Below are positions 4,764 to 5,676 of a stretch of DNA of 5,676 bases, piece after piece; within the stretch, counting starts at the first letter, position 1; every line of letters begins with the position of its first letter. Made by a program: the position numbers and the translations under genes. The stretch is from positions 1-5,676 of the forward strand of contig CAKTSW010000107.1 of assembly GCA_934613165.1 (NCBI GenBank). Reading direction: 5' to 3'. The notes beneath the pieces were generated by a model. That model did not search any database and was not told the DNA's origin. It was given only the letters and a program-made list of their open reading frames with translations. The stretch comes from an uncultured Ellagibacter sp. Its GTDB lineage: Bacteria > Actinomycetota > Coriobacteriia > Coriobacteriales > Eggerthellaceae.

Positions 4764-4810
4764 GCGGCGGCGTGCGTCTTGCAAGGCCCAGAAAAGGTGC
4801 ACGCCGCCGC
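4764..4810. terminator. 12-bp hairpin between converging genes, possible bidirectional terminator
   Basis: GCGGCGGCGTGC (4764-4775) pairs perfectly with GCACGCCGCCGC (4799-4810) around a 23-base loop that itself contains the palindrome CTTGCAAG. It starts 5 bases after the stop of the zinc-ribbon gene and ends 11 bases before the stop of the EamA gene on the other strand. The position is that of a shared terminator. No T-run follows on either strand, so it is not a classical intrinsic terminator. It may instead block 3' decay or stop convergent transcription. Confidence 0.45.
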
Positions 4811-4821
4811 GGGCGCGCCAA

Positions 4822-5676
4822 CTAGCGCTCCGATAGAAGAAGGCCCGCGATCGTGAGCGCCGCGCCGAGGGCGATCTGCCAGGTCAAAGGCTCTCCGAGA
4901 ACGGCAACCGAGCATGCCACGGTGATGACGGGCGAAAGGTAGATGTAGGCGCTCGTGCTGACGACGCCCAAGATGCCGGCCGCCTTGTTCCACGTGACGT
5001 AGCAGGTGGCCGACGCGACAAGCCCCAGAAACAACAGGTTCGCGAGCATCGTGGGATTCACGATCCACCCGATGCCGGCCCCGTCCGCCCCTTGCCCGAA
5101 TCCCATGACCGGCAAAAGCGGCAACATGAACAGAAGCCCCCAGAGAAACGTGCGCTTCGTGGTGGCGATGGTGGAAAGCCCCAGCTTGCCGAGCTTTTTC
5201 CCGATGGTCGAGTAGATCGCCCATGCGAGTGCCGCCGCCACGGCGAGAAGGCAGCCGGCAAGCCCCGCGTCGCCTTGCCCGGCGCCTTCGTAGCTGATGA
5301 GGGCGATTCCCACGATCGCAAGCGCGAACCCTGCGAAGAATCGCGGCGAGACGTGCTCCTCGCGCGTGCCGAACAAGGCGATGAGCGCGATGAACAATGG
5401 TGCGATCGCGACGATGACGCCTACGTTCGAGGCGCTCGTCATAGTGAGCGCGACGTTCTCCATAAGAAAGTACAGCGCGATGCCCGTCGCGCCCGCCGCC
5501 GCGAACAGCGCTTCGATGCGCCATCCCAGAAACGGCGTGACGCGGTGGTGGATGATACAGAGCGCGAGCGCGCCGAGCGCGAAGCGGAGGAAGAGGATTT
5601 CGATCGGGTTCGCGGCAGTGAGCAGCACTTTCGTGCACACAAAGGTAACGCCCCACACGGCGACGGTGAAGAAGGC
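4822..5676 (-). CDS. EamA/DMT-superfamily transporter (N-terminus beyond the right edge)
   Basis: This is an integral membrane protein of the drug/metabolite transporter superfamily; the substrate cannot be told from sequence. The visible 284 residues hold about ten hydrophobic segments arranged as two EamA repeats. The first covers roughly the first 130 visible residues and includes NPIEILFLRFALGALAL and MTSASNVGVIVAIAPLFIAL. The second runs to the end with WAIYSTIGKK and TSAYIYLSPVITVACSVAVL-GEP. The GEPLTWQIALGAALTIAGL ending is typical of the family. The frame stays open to the window edge, reading AFFTVAVWGVTFVCTK, which is the usual first membrane helix. The GTG at 5658 is therefore internal and roughly 5-20 residues are missing. 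The gene ends at TAG 4824-4822 and converges on the zinc-ribbon gene. Confidence 0.93.
   Translation of the reverse strand, partial: AFFTVAVWGVTFVCTKVLLTAANPIEILFLRFALGALALCIIHHRVTPFLGWRIEALFAAAGATGIALYFLMENVALTMTSASNVGVIVAIAPLFIALIALFGTREEHVSPRFFAGFALAIVGIALISYEGAGQGDAGLAGCLLAVAAALAWAIYSTIGKKLGKLGLSTIATTKRTFLWGLLFMLPLLPVMGFGQGADGAGIGWIVNPTMLANLLFLGLVASATCYVTWNKAAGILGVVSTSAYIYLSPVITVACSVAVLGEPLTWQIALGAALTIAGLLLSER

Noticed and set aside
4229..5656. 475-codon minus-strand frame overlapping the EamA gene and the zinc-ribbon gene
   Set aside because: Its product is arginine/alanine-rich low-complexity sequence out of frame with the clearly homologous EamA protein, and it crosses the intergenic hairpin and the LexA region.

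Overview
The window looks like chromosomal DNA from a GC-rich Gram-positive bacterium. I infer an actinobacterium, possibly class Coriobacteriia (Eggerthella/Gordonibacter-like). The reasons are the GC-rich codon use, the LuxS/MTAN pair, a UmuC-type polymerase paired with a YolD-like protein, a Gram-positive type LexA box, and strong AGGAGG-like ribosome binding sites. The taxonomic call is an inference, not proven by any single marker. I see no tRNA, rRNA, CRISPR array or insertion sequence.

Layout. (1) 1-91, minus: apparent 5' end of an unidentified gene running off the left edge. (2) 122-1345, minus: two-gene operon luxS then mtnN. MTAN cleaves S-adenosylhomocysteine (SAH) to S-ribosylhomocysteine plus adenine, and LuxS splits S-ribosylhomocysteine into homocysteine and the AI-2 precursor. 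Together they form the two-step SAH recycling route. (3) 1346-1576: divergent control region between luxS and pit, with three short dyads and candidate -10 boxes on both strands. (4) 1577-2626, plus: PiT-family phosphate transporter. (5) 2583-4224, minus: a Y-family DNA polymerase (UmuC/UvrX type) whose last 8 bases overlap the start of a small YolD-like gene. The YolD gene in turn overlaps the 3' end of pit tail-to-tail by 44 bp. (6) 4225-4417: an AT-rich control region. It holds a near-consensus LexA box next to the umuC start, a weaker second site over a candidate -10 box, and a third half-site. A perfect 15-bp inverted repeat ties the first and third together. This makes the polymerase/YolD pair a probable SOS-inducible mutagenesis cassette. 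(7) 4418-4759, plus: a small putative zinc-ribbon protein transcribed away from the SOS region, preceded by a 9-codon mini-ORF. (8) 4764-4810: a strong 12-bp hairpin between converging stop codons. (9) 4822-5676, minus: EamA/DMT-family transporter cut by the right edge.

The most interesting part is the SOS-type region 2583-4759. It combines a polymerase, a YolD-like partner of unusual architecture, multiple LexA-like sites in an inverted-repeat arrangement, and an undescribed divergent small cysteine/histidine-rich protein that may share the control region. The rest is ordinary metabolism and transport.
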